Both the position numbers and the translations under genes were made by a program. A stretch of DNA of 64,000 nucleotides from assembly GCF_012290005.1 (NCBI RefSeq), contig NZ_JAAXMS010000001.1:806001-870000 (forward strand), written 5' to 3'. The notes beneath the pieces are model-generated. The model did no database searches and had not been told where the DNA came from. It saw nothing but the letters and a program-made list of their open reading frames with translations. Within the stretch, counting starts at the first letter, position 1; every line of letters starts with the position of its first letter. Below, piece by piece: positions 27,406-36,279 of the stretch. Source of the stretch: Crateriforma spongiae. GTDB lineage: Bacteria; Planctomycetota; Planctomycetia; Pirellulales; Pirellulaceae.

Positions 27406-28155
27406 ATGAAATCATCACGAGATAGACAGCTGAAGTTCGCTACGGTTCTTTTTGTCGCGTTATCCGTCGTTTACGCGTCTGCCCCGGTACCCTTCGCGGG
27501 GCAGGCGGCGGCCGACGACACGCCCGCCGCAGAGGGGAAGGACGCGACCAAAGACGTCGATAAAACAGCCGATGATGCCGGCTGGACGCCTTTGAAAGGC
27601 AAATGGGACTTTTCACGCTACGGCGGCGAAGGACCCGTGGAAATCACCGACGAAGGTATCGAAATGGGGTTCGGGGACCCACTGACCGGGGTCCGCTGGA
27701 CCGGCGATTATCCCAAAGATAACTACGAAATTCGCTTGGAAGCTCAGCGAACCGACGCCCACGATTTCTTTGTGGCGGTCACGTTTCCGGTGGGCGATCA
27801 ACACTGCAGCCTTGTCCTGGGGGGCTGGGGCGGTGGTGTCACGGGAATCAGCAACATCGACGGGAACGATGCGTCCAGCAACGACACCACGCTGTACCGC
27901 ATGTACGAAAACGACCAGTGGTACAAAATTCACATTCGCGTCGTTCCCAAAGAAATCGTTTGCAAGGTCGACGGCGAAATCGTCGTCCAGGTCGAACGCG
28001 AAGGTGTCGAATTTGATATCCGTGACGAAATGGACCCCGCATTACCGCTGGGGTTGGCCAACTATCAGTGCGTTTCGGAAATCCGAAACATCGCGATTCG
28101 CACGTTGGACAAGGCAAAGCCGGATGCCACTTCGCAGCCGAAAAGCGACAAGTAG
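27406..28155 (+). CDS. secreted DUF1080-like (3-keto-disaccharide hydrolase-like) protein
   Basis: The ATG at 27406 begins a signal peptide (basic [10 protein letters not shown], then [21 protein letters not shown], cleaved near AAA-DD), giving 249 aa. After an acidic linker rich in Ala/Asp/Lys, the mature domain is a concanavalin-like beta sandwich of the DUF1080 type ([56 protein letters not shown]). Many DUF1080 members bind or cleave glycans, and some are 3-keto-disaccharide hydrolases. I see no decisive catalytic residues, so enzymatic activity is unproven. An in-frame GTG at 27301 exists but its extra residues do not look like a signal. It is followed after 5 bases by tadA. Confidence 0.8.
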   Translation: MKSSRDRQLKFATVLFVALSVVYASAPVPFAGQAAADDTPAAEGKDATKDVDKTADDAGWTPLKGKWDFSRYGGEGPVEITDEGIEMGFGDPLTGVRWTGDYPKDNYEIRLEAQRTDAHDFFVAVTFPVGDQHCSLVLGGWGGGVTGISNIDGNDASSNDTTLYRMYENDQWYKIHIRVVPKEIVCKVDGEIVVQVEREGVEFDIRDEMDPALPLGLANYQCVSEIRNIAIRTLDKAKPDATSQPKSDK

Positions 28156-28160
28156 CGTTG

Positions 28161-28697
28161 ATGTTCCCACCCGATGAATCGTCGCCGGGGATTCCCCTGC
28201 AAGGTCTGGACGAGGTTGATCGCCACTGGATGCGTCGTGCGCTGGAAATGGCGTCTGAGGCGGTGACCGCGGGCGAAGTTCCCGTCGGTGCCATCATTGT
28301 GAAGGACCACACGGTGATCGCGGCGGCGCGAAATGAGAAAGAAACGCTACGCGACCCCACCGCCCACGCCGAGATGATCGCGATCACGCAGGCCGCTGCC
28401 GCCATGGAAGATTGGCGTTTGGAGGGAACCACGCTGTATGTCACGCTGGAACCCTGCGTGATGTGTGCCGGCGCCATCATCCAGGCTCGTGTGCCGCGTG
28501 TCGTGTTCGGGGCGACCGACCCCAAAGCCGGTGCGGTTTGCAGCCTTTACGAAGTCTTGAATGACAGCCGGCTGAATCATCGATGCGATGTGACCGGCGG
28601 CGTGATGGCGGAAAATTGCGGGCGGATTCTGACGGATTTTTTTGCCGACAAGCGTGCCGCGGCGCGGCTGCGAAAAACGTTGCCCAACGGCGGATAG
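28161..28697 (+). CDS. tadA: tRNA adenosine(34) deaminase
   Basis: TadA converts A34 to inosine at the wobble position of tRNA-Arg(ACG). The zinc site is complete: HAE (His69, Glu71 as proton shuttle) in [10 protein letters not shown], and PCVMC (Cys99, Cys102). The N-terminal helix [23 protein letters not shown] and the [14 protein letters not shown] segment are typical. From ATG 28161 it is 178 aa, near the family norm of about 165. The frame extends upstream, but that part overlaps the DUF1080-like gene. The start lies 5 bases after that gene's stop, so the two share a transcript. Confidence 0.93.
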   Translation: MFPPDESSPGIPLQGLDEVDRHWMRRALEMASEAVTAGEVPVGAIIVKDHTVIAAARNEKETLRDPTAHAEMIAITQAAAAMEDWRLEGTTLYVTLEPCVMCAGAIIQARVPRVVFGATDPKAGAVCSLYEVLNDSRLNHRCDVTGGVMAENCGRILTDFFADKRAAARLRKTLPNGG

Positions 28698-28729
28698 GAC
28701 TGCGACGGATTGGTCGCAGGCGGTTGGGC
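28682..28729 (+). terminator. nested hairpin overlapping the tadA stop
   Basis: Two nested stems span the end of tadA. The inner stem is CTGCGAC (28700-28706) with GTCGCAG (28713-28719) and a 6-base loop. The outer stem is GCCCAAC (28682-28688) with GTTGGGC (28723-28729). No T-run follows. This may be a transcription end structure or a 3' stabiliser. Confidence 0.45.
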
Positions 28730-29114
28730 CAGGCACACCACAGTACGCGTCGTATTCGCAGCGGACATTGGTTATTGGGGGCCACGCCGCCAGTGTCGGC
28801 TCCACAGTCCTGGGGCACTGGGGTGAATCGCCATGCTTCGTGAAACACGATGGCGTGGGTCTGTAACGATTGGCAAAGCGTTGTCGTTTGCTACTTTTCT
28901 GATGCTTTTGCCGCTTCTGGGGTCAAAGAAACTAAGCCTCTGCGCCGTACCGCGCCGATACTACCGGCACAACCCGAATCGGATGCGCACCGCAATGGTG
29001 TGGATGCGATGTCGCGATAGCGAGCCCGGACTTCTCGGGATCGGGGAAGCAGACACGGTCTCGGGCAAACCGGGATCAGCGTCCCTCACTACATGCAAGA
29101 CGGTGGAACAAGCG
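28698..29114 (+). other. 417-bp gap between tadA and the BBP7-like gene
   Basis: Apart from the hairpin at its start I see no gene or RNA. The frame of the next gene is open from 28833 and includes a hydrophobic stretch, but the credible signal peptide begins at 29115. The gap probably holds the promoter and a long leader. Confidence 0.4.
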
Positions 29115-30323
29115 ATGTCGGTAAGGAAGCTGACGGCAAGAATCATCGCGGTCGTGATCATGATGACCGCGGCGGGAACGACGTACGCCCAGAATCACGA
29201 TGTGCCGCCGGTCGATCCGCTCGCGTTCGATCCGGACTTTCGATGGTTTGAGCCAATTTACGAAGCAGACCTGTTGGATATGAAGCCCAAGAAGCGGGCC
29301 AACACGGGCTGGTTTGCAACGTACGACAAACTGTTGTTGTACGGCACACGTCCAGAGACGTTCATCAACGGCGATGCCGAGACCAAACTGGACAACGGAT
29401 CGGGGCACCGGTACGAAATCGGTTACATGCTGCCCGACAAAGACACAGGGTGGCTGTTCAATTGGACCGAGAACGATGTGTTCCGGGCCGATGTGGTTCG
29501 TCAAGAACGCATCAACCGGTACAGTTTGGACGATCTGGAAGGCACCGCCGACGACAGTCCGGCCGGTCCGCCTTTCGGGTTCATCGTTCCGCAGGAAGAC
29601 CGCAACAATCTGGGGTACAACACACGTTTTTACGACGTGCAGAATTCTCAGAACATGATCAAGTTTGACAGCTACGAGCTGAACAAGACTTGGCGTCTGG
29701 AACCGTATCACTACGGCGGAATTCTGGAGCCAATGGTTGGCGTCCGCTGGATGCGTGCGGAAGACATCAATCTGCGTCAGACGTATCAAAGCACGCAAGA
29801 CAACATCACCGGGAACGTTTTGCTGCCGTTGCCCAACCCGATCTTGGCAGGCGTTGAATTCAGTGCCGCCGAACAGATCACCAGCATCGCACAGATCACT
29901 GACAACGAGATGCTGACCGCACAACTGGGCTTCCGGTACTTCAAGCACAAAGGCCGATTCATGTACAGCAGCGACTTCCGGGTCTTTGCTGGGAACAACT
30001 GGCAGTGCAGCGAAGCCTACACTGAAAGCGAACTGACGATCTATGCCTTTGGGCAAACCAACGAACAGCCGACCGTCGGCGAACCTCCGATCACGATCCA
30101 GCGTGATCGCACCACGCCGACCTTCATTCGCAACGAAGAGTTCCTGGTCGGGTTTGATGTCCGCGGCGAACTGGGATATCAGCTGACCAAAGCGATCAGT
30201 GTTCGAGCCGGTTTTCAAGTCATTGACATCGGTCGTGGCCTGTGGCGATACGGAACCGAAGGCGACTGGGACCAAGACTATCAAATGTTCGGCGGAACTT
30301 TGGGTCTGACCTTGAACCGCTAA
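29115..30323 (+). CDS. BBP7-family outer-membrane beta-barrel protein
   Basis: The ATG at 29115 opens a signal peptide (MSVRKLTARIIAVVIMMTAA, cleavage near TYAQ-NH), giving a 402-residue protein. The mature part alternates aromatic and polar residues, fitting beta strands, and ends in LTLNR. Segments such as GTRPETFINGDAETKLDNG, GHRYEIGYMLPDKDTG, MVGVRWMRAED and LGFRYFKHKGRFMYSSDFRVFAGNNW match the planctomycete BBP7-like outer-membrane family, a putative 16-strand barrel found only in this group. Function is unknown; a porin or surface structural role is likely. A very strong terminator follows 74 bases after the stop. Confidence 0.8.
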   Translation: MSVRKLTARIIAVVIMMTAAGTTYAQNHDVPPVDPLAFDPDFRWFEPIYEADLLDMKPKKRANTGWFATYDKLLLYGTRPETFINGDAETKLDNGSGHRYEIGYMLPDKDTGWLFNWTENDVFRADVVRQERINRYSLDDLEGTADDSPAGPPFGFIVPQEDRNNLGYNTRFYDVQNSQNMIKFDSYELNKTWRLEPYHYGGILEPMVGVRWMRAEDINLRQTYQSTQDNITGNVLLPLPNPILAGVEFSAAEQITSIAQITDNEMLTAQLGFRYFKHKGRFMYSSDFRVFAGNNWQCSEAYTESELTIYAFGQTNEQPTVGEPPITIQRDRTTPTFIRNEEFLVGFDVRGELGYQLTKAISVRAGFQVIDIGRGLWRYGTEGDWDQDYQMFGGTLGLTLNR

Positions 30324-30397
30324 GGACGACCACACAGGTCTAGAAGGTGAACATCGGGCCGACCATTTTCACCGTCATGGTCTCGGCCCCATCAAAA

Positions 30398-30437
30398 GAC
30401 AAAGCCCGCTTGAGAGATTTCTCAGGCGGGCTTTGTC
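30398..30437. terminator. strong bidirectional intrinsic terminator
   Basis: A perfect 12-bp stem (GACAAAGCCCGC and GCGGGCTTTGTC) continues through a T-G wobble and an inner TGAGA/TCTCA stem to a GATT tetraloop, 18 pairs in all. On the plus strand it is followed by GTTTTGTTTTG and on the minus strand by TTTTGATGG. It therefore can terminate both the BBP7-like gene (+) and the 61-residue gene (-). Confidence 0.93.
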
Positions 30438-30502
30438 GTTTTGTTTTGTAGGTGTCACCGGCCGGGCGATTCGTTAAAGCGACGGGGCCGATGGCGATGG
30501 CA

Positions 30503-30688
30503 TCAAGACTTGGCGTTGTTTGCTTCTCGCAGCTCTTCCAATTCGACGCTTAAGCGGTGGCGAAGCGGGCTTTCGGGGCGAAGCTCCTCTTCCAGAAGCT
30601 CCTCCGCCTTGTCGAAGGCGTCTTCGGTTCGGTTTGGATCGCTGACCAAACCGCGAAATTTTTTCTCGACAGTGGCTTCGGTTAGCAA
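30503..30688 (-). CDS. small acidic hypothetical protein with TTG start
   Basis: I infer a 61-residue protein starting at TTG 30688. The evidence is a good Shine-Dalgarno (AAGGGAG, 8 bases upstream) and a coherent amphipathic, charged composition after it (TEATVEKKFRGLV, DAFDKAEELLEEEL, HRLSVELEELREANN). The only ATG in frame lies at 30823 and would add a Lys/Arg-rich stretch unlike the rest. The protein is helical and acidic with no signal peptide or known motif. It lies 180 bases downstream of the FAAL-ACP-AONS gene on the same strand and ends near the bidirectional terminator, so it may be the last gene of that transcript. No function is proposed. Confidence 0.6.
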   Translation of the reverse strand: MLTEATVEKKFRGLVSDPNRTEDAFDKAEELLEEELRPESPLRHRLSVELEELREANNAKS

Positions 30689-30868
30689 GTGTGTTTCTCC
30701 CTTTTTGATTGGCCTGCGTCGCGACCGTCGTTTTGTCCGTGTTGCAGCCGCATCAACACTCCGATCAAGACAGGACGACTTCGCGACAAACTCAGATTTT
30801 AAAGCAGCGGTCGCCGTTGGCAAGTCACTGTAGCGGAACGCGGCTTCGGTGCGACGCCGCGGACAAGG

Positions 30869-33800
30869 TCATCCGGCGACCGAAGCCGTTTGAAATCCCA
30901 GTTCCGCCAAATGGTGTGCGGTGCGGTCGACGGTGAACCGAATTTGGTCTTCGCTGTGCTCGCAAGTAATGAAAAACCGCAATCGAGCCGCTGATTCGTC
31001 GACGGCCGGGTACAGAATCGGCTGGACATTGATTCCATCCGCCTTCAGCCGGTGTGACAGCCGTAATGCCACCATCGAATTGCCCGTGATGACCGGAACC
31101 ACCGGTGTTTGACCACTGTCGCCCGTGTCCAGCCCACGATCCCGACACAGCGATAGAAACAATTCGCTGTTCTCACGCAGTTTTTGAACCCGTTCGGGTT
31201 CCGCGTCCAGCGTCTGCAACGACGCGATCGCGGCGGCGACCTGGGCCGGCGGCATGCCGACACTGAAAACGAAACCGGGGGCGGTGTAACGCAGCAATTC
31301 GATCAATTCCTTGCTGCCGGCGATGTAACCGCCACAGGATGCGGCCGACTTGCTAAGGGTGCCCATCCAGATATCCACGTCGCGGGCGTCCATCGCGAAA
31401 TGCTCCGCGATCCCGTGCCCCATTTCTCCCATCGTGCCGAAACTGTGGGCTTCGTCCACCATCAGCATCGCTTGGTGCCGTTTCTTGACTTTGACGAACT
31501 CCGGCACATCGGCAAAATCGCCATCCATGCTGTAAACGCCCTCGATCACGATCAGCACGCGGCGGTACTGGGATCGGCAATCCGAAAGCACGCGATCAAG
31601 CGTCTCGTAATCGTTGTGCGGGAAAGGCCGGCGTTTCGCACCGGACAACAACGCACCCTGGACGATGCTGTTGTGGGCAAGCGCATCGTGAATGATCAGG
31701 TCACCGTGACCGACCAAGTGACCAATCGTCGTTTCGTTGGTCGCATGACCACCGACCATGGTGATCGAAGCGTCCACACCCACCCAATCAGCGATCAATT
31801 GTTCAAGTTGCCCGTGGATCGGTTTTTCGCCGGAGACCAAACGGCTGGCCGAAACACTGGTCCCGTACTTCTTCACTGCTTCGGCCGCCGCAGCCGTCAC
31901 CGCCGGATGCCCGCTCATGCCCAAGTAGTTGTAACTGGCAAAACTGATCAGTTCACGACCGTCGATCCGCGTCCGGTCGTTGACAACTTGTTCGTGAACC
32001 GTGAAGTAGGGATTGGGGACCCCCGTCATGGCCATTTGCTGCATGGTCGCTTTCAGCCGCCGGTATTCGGCAAACTGGCTGATGTCAAACTCCGGTTCAA
32101 CAACTTGTCGGGGCGCGGCGGGCGTTTCCGAGTCTGCGTCAACGGGCTGATCTGACGCTTGGTCCAGCAACGTCTTCGCCCTGCCCTCACCGCCGGGCGG
32201 AAGGTAGCGTTCGATAGCCGAAGCGGTCTGGGCGACCGTTTCAATTTCATCCAGTACCTGTTCCGGGAATCGTCCGCCGAAGGTGCGTTCCAAATTCTGG
32301 GCGATTTCCAGTCGCTCCAGACTGTCCAGCCCCAGGTCCAAGACGATGTTGGTGTCCAGGTGAAGCGATGTGGCGCGATCACCGGCAACCCGGCGAATAT
32401 GATGCAGCACGGCATCAACAATCGCTGGATTTAAATCACGGTTTGCTGCTTGGTCCGGATCGGAACCGGTCGCCGCGGCGGCACGCATCATGGGAACCGC
32501 ATCGCCATCGGCCGTCACCGAGGTGCCGTCTTCTTCCCAACGCACCCATTTGGCAATCAGTTTCAAATTGCCATCGCGAACCGCATGTAGACAAGCATGA
32601 CGCTGGATCTTGCCACTGCTGGTCTTGGGAACGCTGCTGTTGCGAACGATGTAGACCGCATCGGGCGGCAATTCATGTTCTTCGGTTACCGCCCGGCGGA
32701 TACGCTGCAGTTCCATATCCCAGTCGTGGTCACGACGCCGAACCGCTTCGGCGACGATCACCAATTGTTCGCGGTCGTCGTGGTTCATGGCAAACGCCGC
32801 GACGGAACCCGCTTGGATGACATCGCTGGCGCGTTCCACGGTCGCTTCGATGTCTTGCGGGTATCGATTCACGCCCCGCACGATGATCATGTCTTTTAGG
32901 CGACCGGAAACGTACAACTGGCCTTCGTACAAAAAGCCCAAGTCGCCGGTTCGCAAGTACGGGCCATCGCCGTCAGCGGTGAACGCGTTGAAGGTCCGTT
33001 CGGATTCCTCGGTACGACGCCAGTATCCCTGTCCCACACAATCGCTTTGCACCCAAATTTCACCGATCGCATCGGGCGCATTCACTTGGCAGGTTTCCGG
33101 ATCGACGACCAATACCGATTCGTCGTCCAGAACGCGGCCACAGGCGACCAATTGCCGCGCGCCTTGCTGATCTTCGCTGGCCGGACGGACGGCCTTTTCA
33201 TCCAACGCACCGCCGTCAAACCAGCTCATCACGGGACGGGGGTTGGCCGGACCACCGGTCACCAACAGCGTGGTTTCTGCCATTCCATAACAAGGCAGGT
33301 GGGACCGATGGTCAAACCCGTACTTTTCAAATCGCCGTGTGAATGCATCCAGTGTTGAAGCCCGGATCGGCTCGGCACCGTTGAACGCGATCTTGAAGGT
33401 CGAAAGATCCACGCCTTCCAGTTCGCTGTCGTCGATTTTGTCGACACACAACTGATAGGCAAAGTTGGGGCCGCCGCTGACGGTCACGCCGTACTTTGAA
33501 ATGCTTTGGAACCAGCGCGACGGACGTTGCAAGAACGTCATCGGGCTCATCAAGACATTCGGGACGCCGACAAACATCGGCATCAAAACCCCACCGACCA
33601 AACCCATGTCGTGGTACGTCGGCAGCCAGGTCATCGCCACCGTGTCCGCGGGCGGGTCAAAGGCCTGCTTGATGAACTTCGTGTTGGTGACCAGATTCCG
33701 CTGGGTCAGCATCACGCCTTTGGGCGAACCGGTTGAACCCGACGTGTACTGCAGCACTGCCAACGAATCGCCGTCCAGCTTTGGCCGGCGCCAGCGGTCC

Positions 33801-34444
33801 GGCTTTCGTGTCGACGGATCATCGGTGCCCAGCATTTGGACGCCAAGCAGATCCTCATGAAATTGGTCGCCGGTCAACTGTTCGACGACCGAACGCGTCG
33901 ACAACGCCCACCGTGCGTCGGCATCGACAACGATCGATCGAATCCGCGATGCTTTGCGGTTGCGACGTGGGGGAAACGCCGGCACGGCGATCGCACCGGC
34001 GGCGTGACAGGCGTAAAAGCCGATCACGAAATCCAGGCCCGGCGGATAGATCAACAGGACTCGGTCGCCCGGCCGAATGCCACACCGGCTTTGCAGATAC
34101 CCCGCCAAGCCGCGGACTTCGTCCCACAGTTCGCGATAGGTCAGCTTTTCTTCCAGGGTCTCGGCGTCGGTAAAGTAATACGCCGGTTGGTCGCCACGCA
34201 GCATCGCCCAGTGGCTCAGGATTCCCGGAAAGTTATCCTGGGGAGGTAACTGATCATCACCATAGAAGGACAGGTCCACGGGCGAAGTCGCTGATAATTC
34301 GGGAGTGAAATCGGTTTGCCAAAATCGAGCCGCTTCCGTGTCAGTCGCCGAAGGAAGGTTTCGGCACAGGCGAGCGACCCGCACGTCGAAAAAATCGTCG
34401 TGTCGGCGGCGTCGGCACGCGTCCATTCTTACTAGGTCGCCCAT
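30869..34444 (-). CDS. fatty acyl-AMP ligase - acyl carrier protein - alpha-oxoamine synthase fusion
   Basis: The 1191-residue protein joins three enzymes. About residues 70-640 are a fatty acyl-AMP ligase: A3 loop YTSGSTGSPKG (233-243), FNGAEPIRAST, YGMAET, YLRTGDLGF and A10 lysine K612 in SSGKIQRH. About 670-750 is an acyl carrier protein with phosphopantetheine serine S708 in LGLDSLERLEI. About 790-1185 is a PLP-dependent alpha-oxoamine synthase (KBL/AONS/serine palmitoyltransferase family) with GTSVSASRLVSG, DEAHSFG (997-1003) and PLP lysine K1032 in GTLSKSAASCGGY. The logical reaction is to activate a fatty acid, load it on the ACP, and condense it decarboxylatively with an amino acid to an alpha-aminoketone lipid. 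The amino acid is unknown. The divergent neighbour is an Asn-synthase-like protein. Confidence 0.92.
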   Translation of the reverse strand: MGDLVRMDACRRRRHDDFFDVRVARLCRNLPSATDTEAARFWQTDFTPELSATSPVDLSFYGDDQLPPQDNFPGILSHWAMLRGDQPAYYFTDAETLEEKLTYRELWDEVRGLAGYLQSRCGIRPGDRVLLIYPPGLDFVIGFYACHAAGAIAVPAFPPRRNRKASRIRSIVVDADARWALSTRSVVEQLTGDQFHEDLLGVQMLGTDDPSTRKPDRWRRPKLDGDSLAVLQYTSGSTGSPKGVMLTQRNLVTNTKFIKQAFDPPADTVAMTWLPTYHDMGLVGGVLMPMFVGVPNVLMSPMTFLQRPSRWFQSISKYGVTVSGGPNFAYQLCVDKIDDSELEGVDLSTFKIAFNGAEPIRASTLDAFTRRFEKYGFDHRSHLPCYGMAETTLLVTGGPANPRPVMSWFDGGALDEKAVRPASEDQQGARQLVACGRVLDDESVLVVDPETCQVNAPDAIGEIWVQSDCVGQGYWRRTEESERTFNAFTADGDGPYLRTGDLGFLYEGQLYVSGRLKDMIIVRGVNRYPQDIEATVERASDVIQAGSVAAFAMNHDDREQLVIVAEAVRRRDHDWDMELQRIRRAVTEEHELPPDAVYIVRNSSVPKTSSGKIQRHACLHAVRDGNLKLIAKWVRWEEDGTSVTADGDAVPMMRAAAATGSDPDQAANRDLNPAIVDAVLHHIRRVAGDRATSLHLDTNIVLDLGLDSLERLEIAQNLERTFGGRFPEQVLDEIETVAQTASAIERYLPPGGEGRAKTLLDQASDQPVDADSETPAAPRQVVEPEFDISQFAEYRRLKATMQQMAMTGVPNPYFTVHEQVVNDRTRIDGRELISFASYNYLGMSGHPAVTAAAAEAVKKYGTSVSASRLVSGEKPIHGQLEQLIADWVGVDASITMVGGHATNETTIGHLVGHGDLIIHDALAHNSIVQGALLSGAKRRPFPHNDYETLDRVLSDCRSQYRRVLIVIEGVYSMDGDFADVPEFVKVKKRHQAMLMVDEAHSFGTMGEMGHGIAEHFAMDARDVDIWMGTLSKSAASCGGYIAGSKELIELLRYTAPGFVFSVGMPPAQVAAAIASLQTLDAEPERVQKLRENSELFLSLCRDRGLDTGDSGQTPVVPVITGNSMVALRLSHRLKADGINVQPILYPAVDESAARLRFFITCEHSEDQIRFTVDRTAHHLAELGFQTASVAG

Positions 34445-34774
34445 TGTGTCCGAAATCGGGTTCGATTGCAGCGCCTAGACTGCCTGTCCGGATCAACCGT
34501 CATGTTGGTTAAGCCTTCACGCCGAATGTGGTCCACCAGAAAAATCGTTGCAATCGAACCGAACCAGCGGCGACCCCGGACGGACGTCGAACAAGGTCGG
34601 ATTGCCCTATTCCGCGCCGCGATTGTCGCCGGAAAACGACCGCCACCGCCGGTCAGCCGTATATTGACGGGACGCTTTTGGGACCCGATCTTCGCATTAA
34701 TGGCCCGGACCACCGCCCCCCCTGAGTGAAACGATGCGAGTTCGTTTCGAAACACCCCATTTGGCAAAGGCTCG
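34445..34774. other. 330-bp divergent promoter region of the lipid-amine locus
   Basis: The spacer separates the starts of the FAAL-ACP-AONS fusion (minus) and the Asn-synthase-like gene (plus). It contains a perfect 12-bp inverted repeat (separate entry) but no convincing gene; a short frame at 34466-34729 has no signal or family-like composition. Promoter elements could not be fixed by eye. Confidence 0.5.
34459..34560. repeat. perfect 12-bp inverted repeat in the divergent spacer
   Basis: GGTTCGATTGCA (34459-34470) and TGCAATCGAACC (34549-34560) are exact reverse complements separated by 78 bases. The arm near the FAAL start lies 14-26 bases before its ATG. As DNA the arms could be two oppositely oriented operator sites; as minus-strand RNA they could pair and close a large loop next to the start codon. 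Confidence 0.8.
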
Positions 34775-36154
34775 ATGAATCCATCACGAACTTTTCAAGA
34801 CCAGCCGTCCGCCCTGATCGACCGCGTCGTCGACCTGATGGATCCTGCCGGAAACATTTTGCTGTCGGGAACCTTTGACCAAGCCGTCGAAGCGGTTGCC
34901 AGCGGCGACGCATCTCGAGTGGCACAGATTCAAGGTCAATTTGCGATCTGTGCAAAGTCGGGAAAGACCATCCGCATGGCCCGGTCGATCGGACGCCCCA
35001 TGCGGTATTTTTTGGCCAAGCGGGCCGAGGGACCGGCGTTGATTATTGCCGAGCGGATTGACGAGATCCGTCAACAACTGATGCGTGAAGGTTTGGGAGA
35101 TCAATTCCGCGCGGCGTACACACGGATGGTTCCGGCACATCATCTATTGGAATTGCAATTGGTCGGTTGCCCCGACCCGAACCCCGCGCTGACACGTTTC
35201 TTTGCGCCGCCGCGAAACCGGTTGCCCGGCAATGTCCAAGCGATCGGCCAAGCCTACATCGGACGCTTGGCGGAAATTTGCGATCAGTGGCTGGAATCCC
35301 TCCCCGCCGATGCGCCGATTGGTGTCATGTTCAGCGGCGGTATCGACAGCACGTCGATCGTCGTGTTGATGGACTTTTTACTTCGCCGTCGCGGCCAGTC
35401 ACCAGCCAGGTTGAAGGCGTTCACGCTGAATGTCGGTGACGAAGATTCAACCGATGCCCGCCAAGCGTTGGCGTGTTTGGAATCGATGAACTTGCAGATG
35501 TTGTGGGAGCCCGTGAAAGTCGAACCCAACGCGGTCGACTGGCGCGAAGCGGTGCAAGTCATCGAAGACTACAAGCCCTTGGACGTCCAGGCGGCCGCCA
35601 TGGGAATCGCCCTGCTGCGCGAAGTCCGACGTCGCTATCCCACTTGGAAATACTTGATCGATGGCGATGGCGGCGATGAAAACTTGAAGGACTATCCGAT
35701 CGAAGAGAATCCCGAGCTAACCATTCGCAGCGTGCTGGGGAATCGAATGCTTTACCAGGAGGGTTGGGGCGTCGACGCGGTCAAACATTCGCTGACCTAC
35801 AGCGGCGGCCAAAGTCGTGGTCACGTACGTACCGCGGCACCGGCAAAGAAATTCGATTTCGAAGGATTCAGCCCCTATGCCACCACGGCGGTGATCGAAA
35901 TGGCCGAAGCGATTCCCTTTGTGGATTTGACCGACTGGGACCATCAGCGCCTTTACGAGTTGAAAGGACAAATCGTGGCGTCAGGTATCCAGCAGATTTG
36001 CGGTGTAACGATGCCCGTGTTCCCCAAGAGTCGATTTCAGCACGGTGCGGTGGGGGCGATCGACCAGGGGCCGTTGTTCCCGGAAAACGAACAGGCCTAC
36101 CGCGATGCGTTCACGTCGATCCAGCATGGGACCGCAGACGTCCAGGTTCACTAG
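34775..36154 (+). CDS. asparagine-synthase-like protein lacking the glutaminase cysteine
   Basis: The C-terminal domain is an Asn-synthase/beta-lactam-synthetase type ATP pyrophosphatase with the PP-loop FSGGIDSTSIVVLMD (SGGIDS at 187-192) and the second motif IDGDGGDENLKDYP (about 295-308). The N-terminal 140 residues keep the fold cues of a class II amidotransferase (GQFAICAKSGKTIRMARS, RPMRYF) but begin MNPSRTF. There is no Cys2 nucleophile, so it should not hydrolyse glutamine. Enzymes of this sort adenylate a carboxylate and form amides or lactams with free or tethered amines (known for beta-lactam synthetase). Start ATG 34775 has AAAGG just upstream. It is divergent from the FAAL-ACP-AONS gene; a joint pathway is inferred from adjacency only. 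Confidence 0.85.
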   Translation: MNPSRTFQDQPSALIDRVVDLMDPAGNILLSGTFDQAVEAVASGDASRVAQIQGQFAICAKSGKTIRMARSIGRPMRYFLAKRAEGPALIIAERIDEIRQQLMREGLGDQFRAAYTRMVPAHHLLELQLVGCPDPNPALTRFFAPPRNRLPGNVQAIGQAYIGRLAEICDQWLESLPADAPIGVMFSGGIDSTSIVVLMDFLLRRRGQSPARLKAFTLNVGDEDSTDARQALACLESMNLQMLWEPVKVEPNAVDWREAVQVIEDYKPLDVQAAAMGIALLREVRRRYPTWKYLIDGDGGDENLKDYPIEENPELTIRSVLGNRMLYQEGWGVDAVKHSLTYSGGQSRGHVRTAAPAKKFDFEGFSPYATTAVIEMAEAIPFVDLTDWDHQRLYELKGQIVASGIQQICGVTMPVFPKSRFQHGAVGAIDQGPLFPENEQAYRDAFTSIQHGTADVQVH

Positions 36155-36211
36155 TCAGCAACAAGCCATCGATGATTCCTGGTTCAGTGGCCGTCATTGC
36201 TTGTCGTCGCC

Positions 36212-36231
36212 GCGTCAGGGTTCACTGACGC
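36212..36231. terminator. hairpin between convergent genes
   Basis: GCGTCAG (36212-36218) and CTGACGC (36225-36231) form a 7-bp stem with a 6-base loop in the 125-base space between two converging stop codons. No T-tract, so a bidirectional terminator role is only suggested. Confidence 0.4.
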
Positions 36232-36279
36232 AGTGCACCAAATCAAATCGTCGGCACCAATAGGTCGATCCGGTTCGAT

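Noticed and set aside
28833-29114. 94-residue N-terminal extension of the BBP7-like protein
   Set aside because: The canonical signal peptide starts at 29115; the extension would hide it.
34466-34729. 87-residue plus-strand frame in the divergent spacer
   Set aside because: No Shine-Dalgarno, basic/proline-rich composition, overlaps the inverted repeat and expected promoters.
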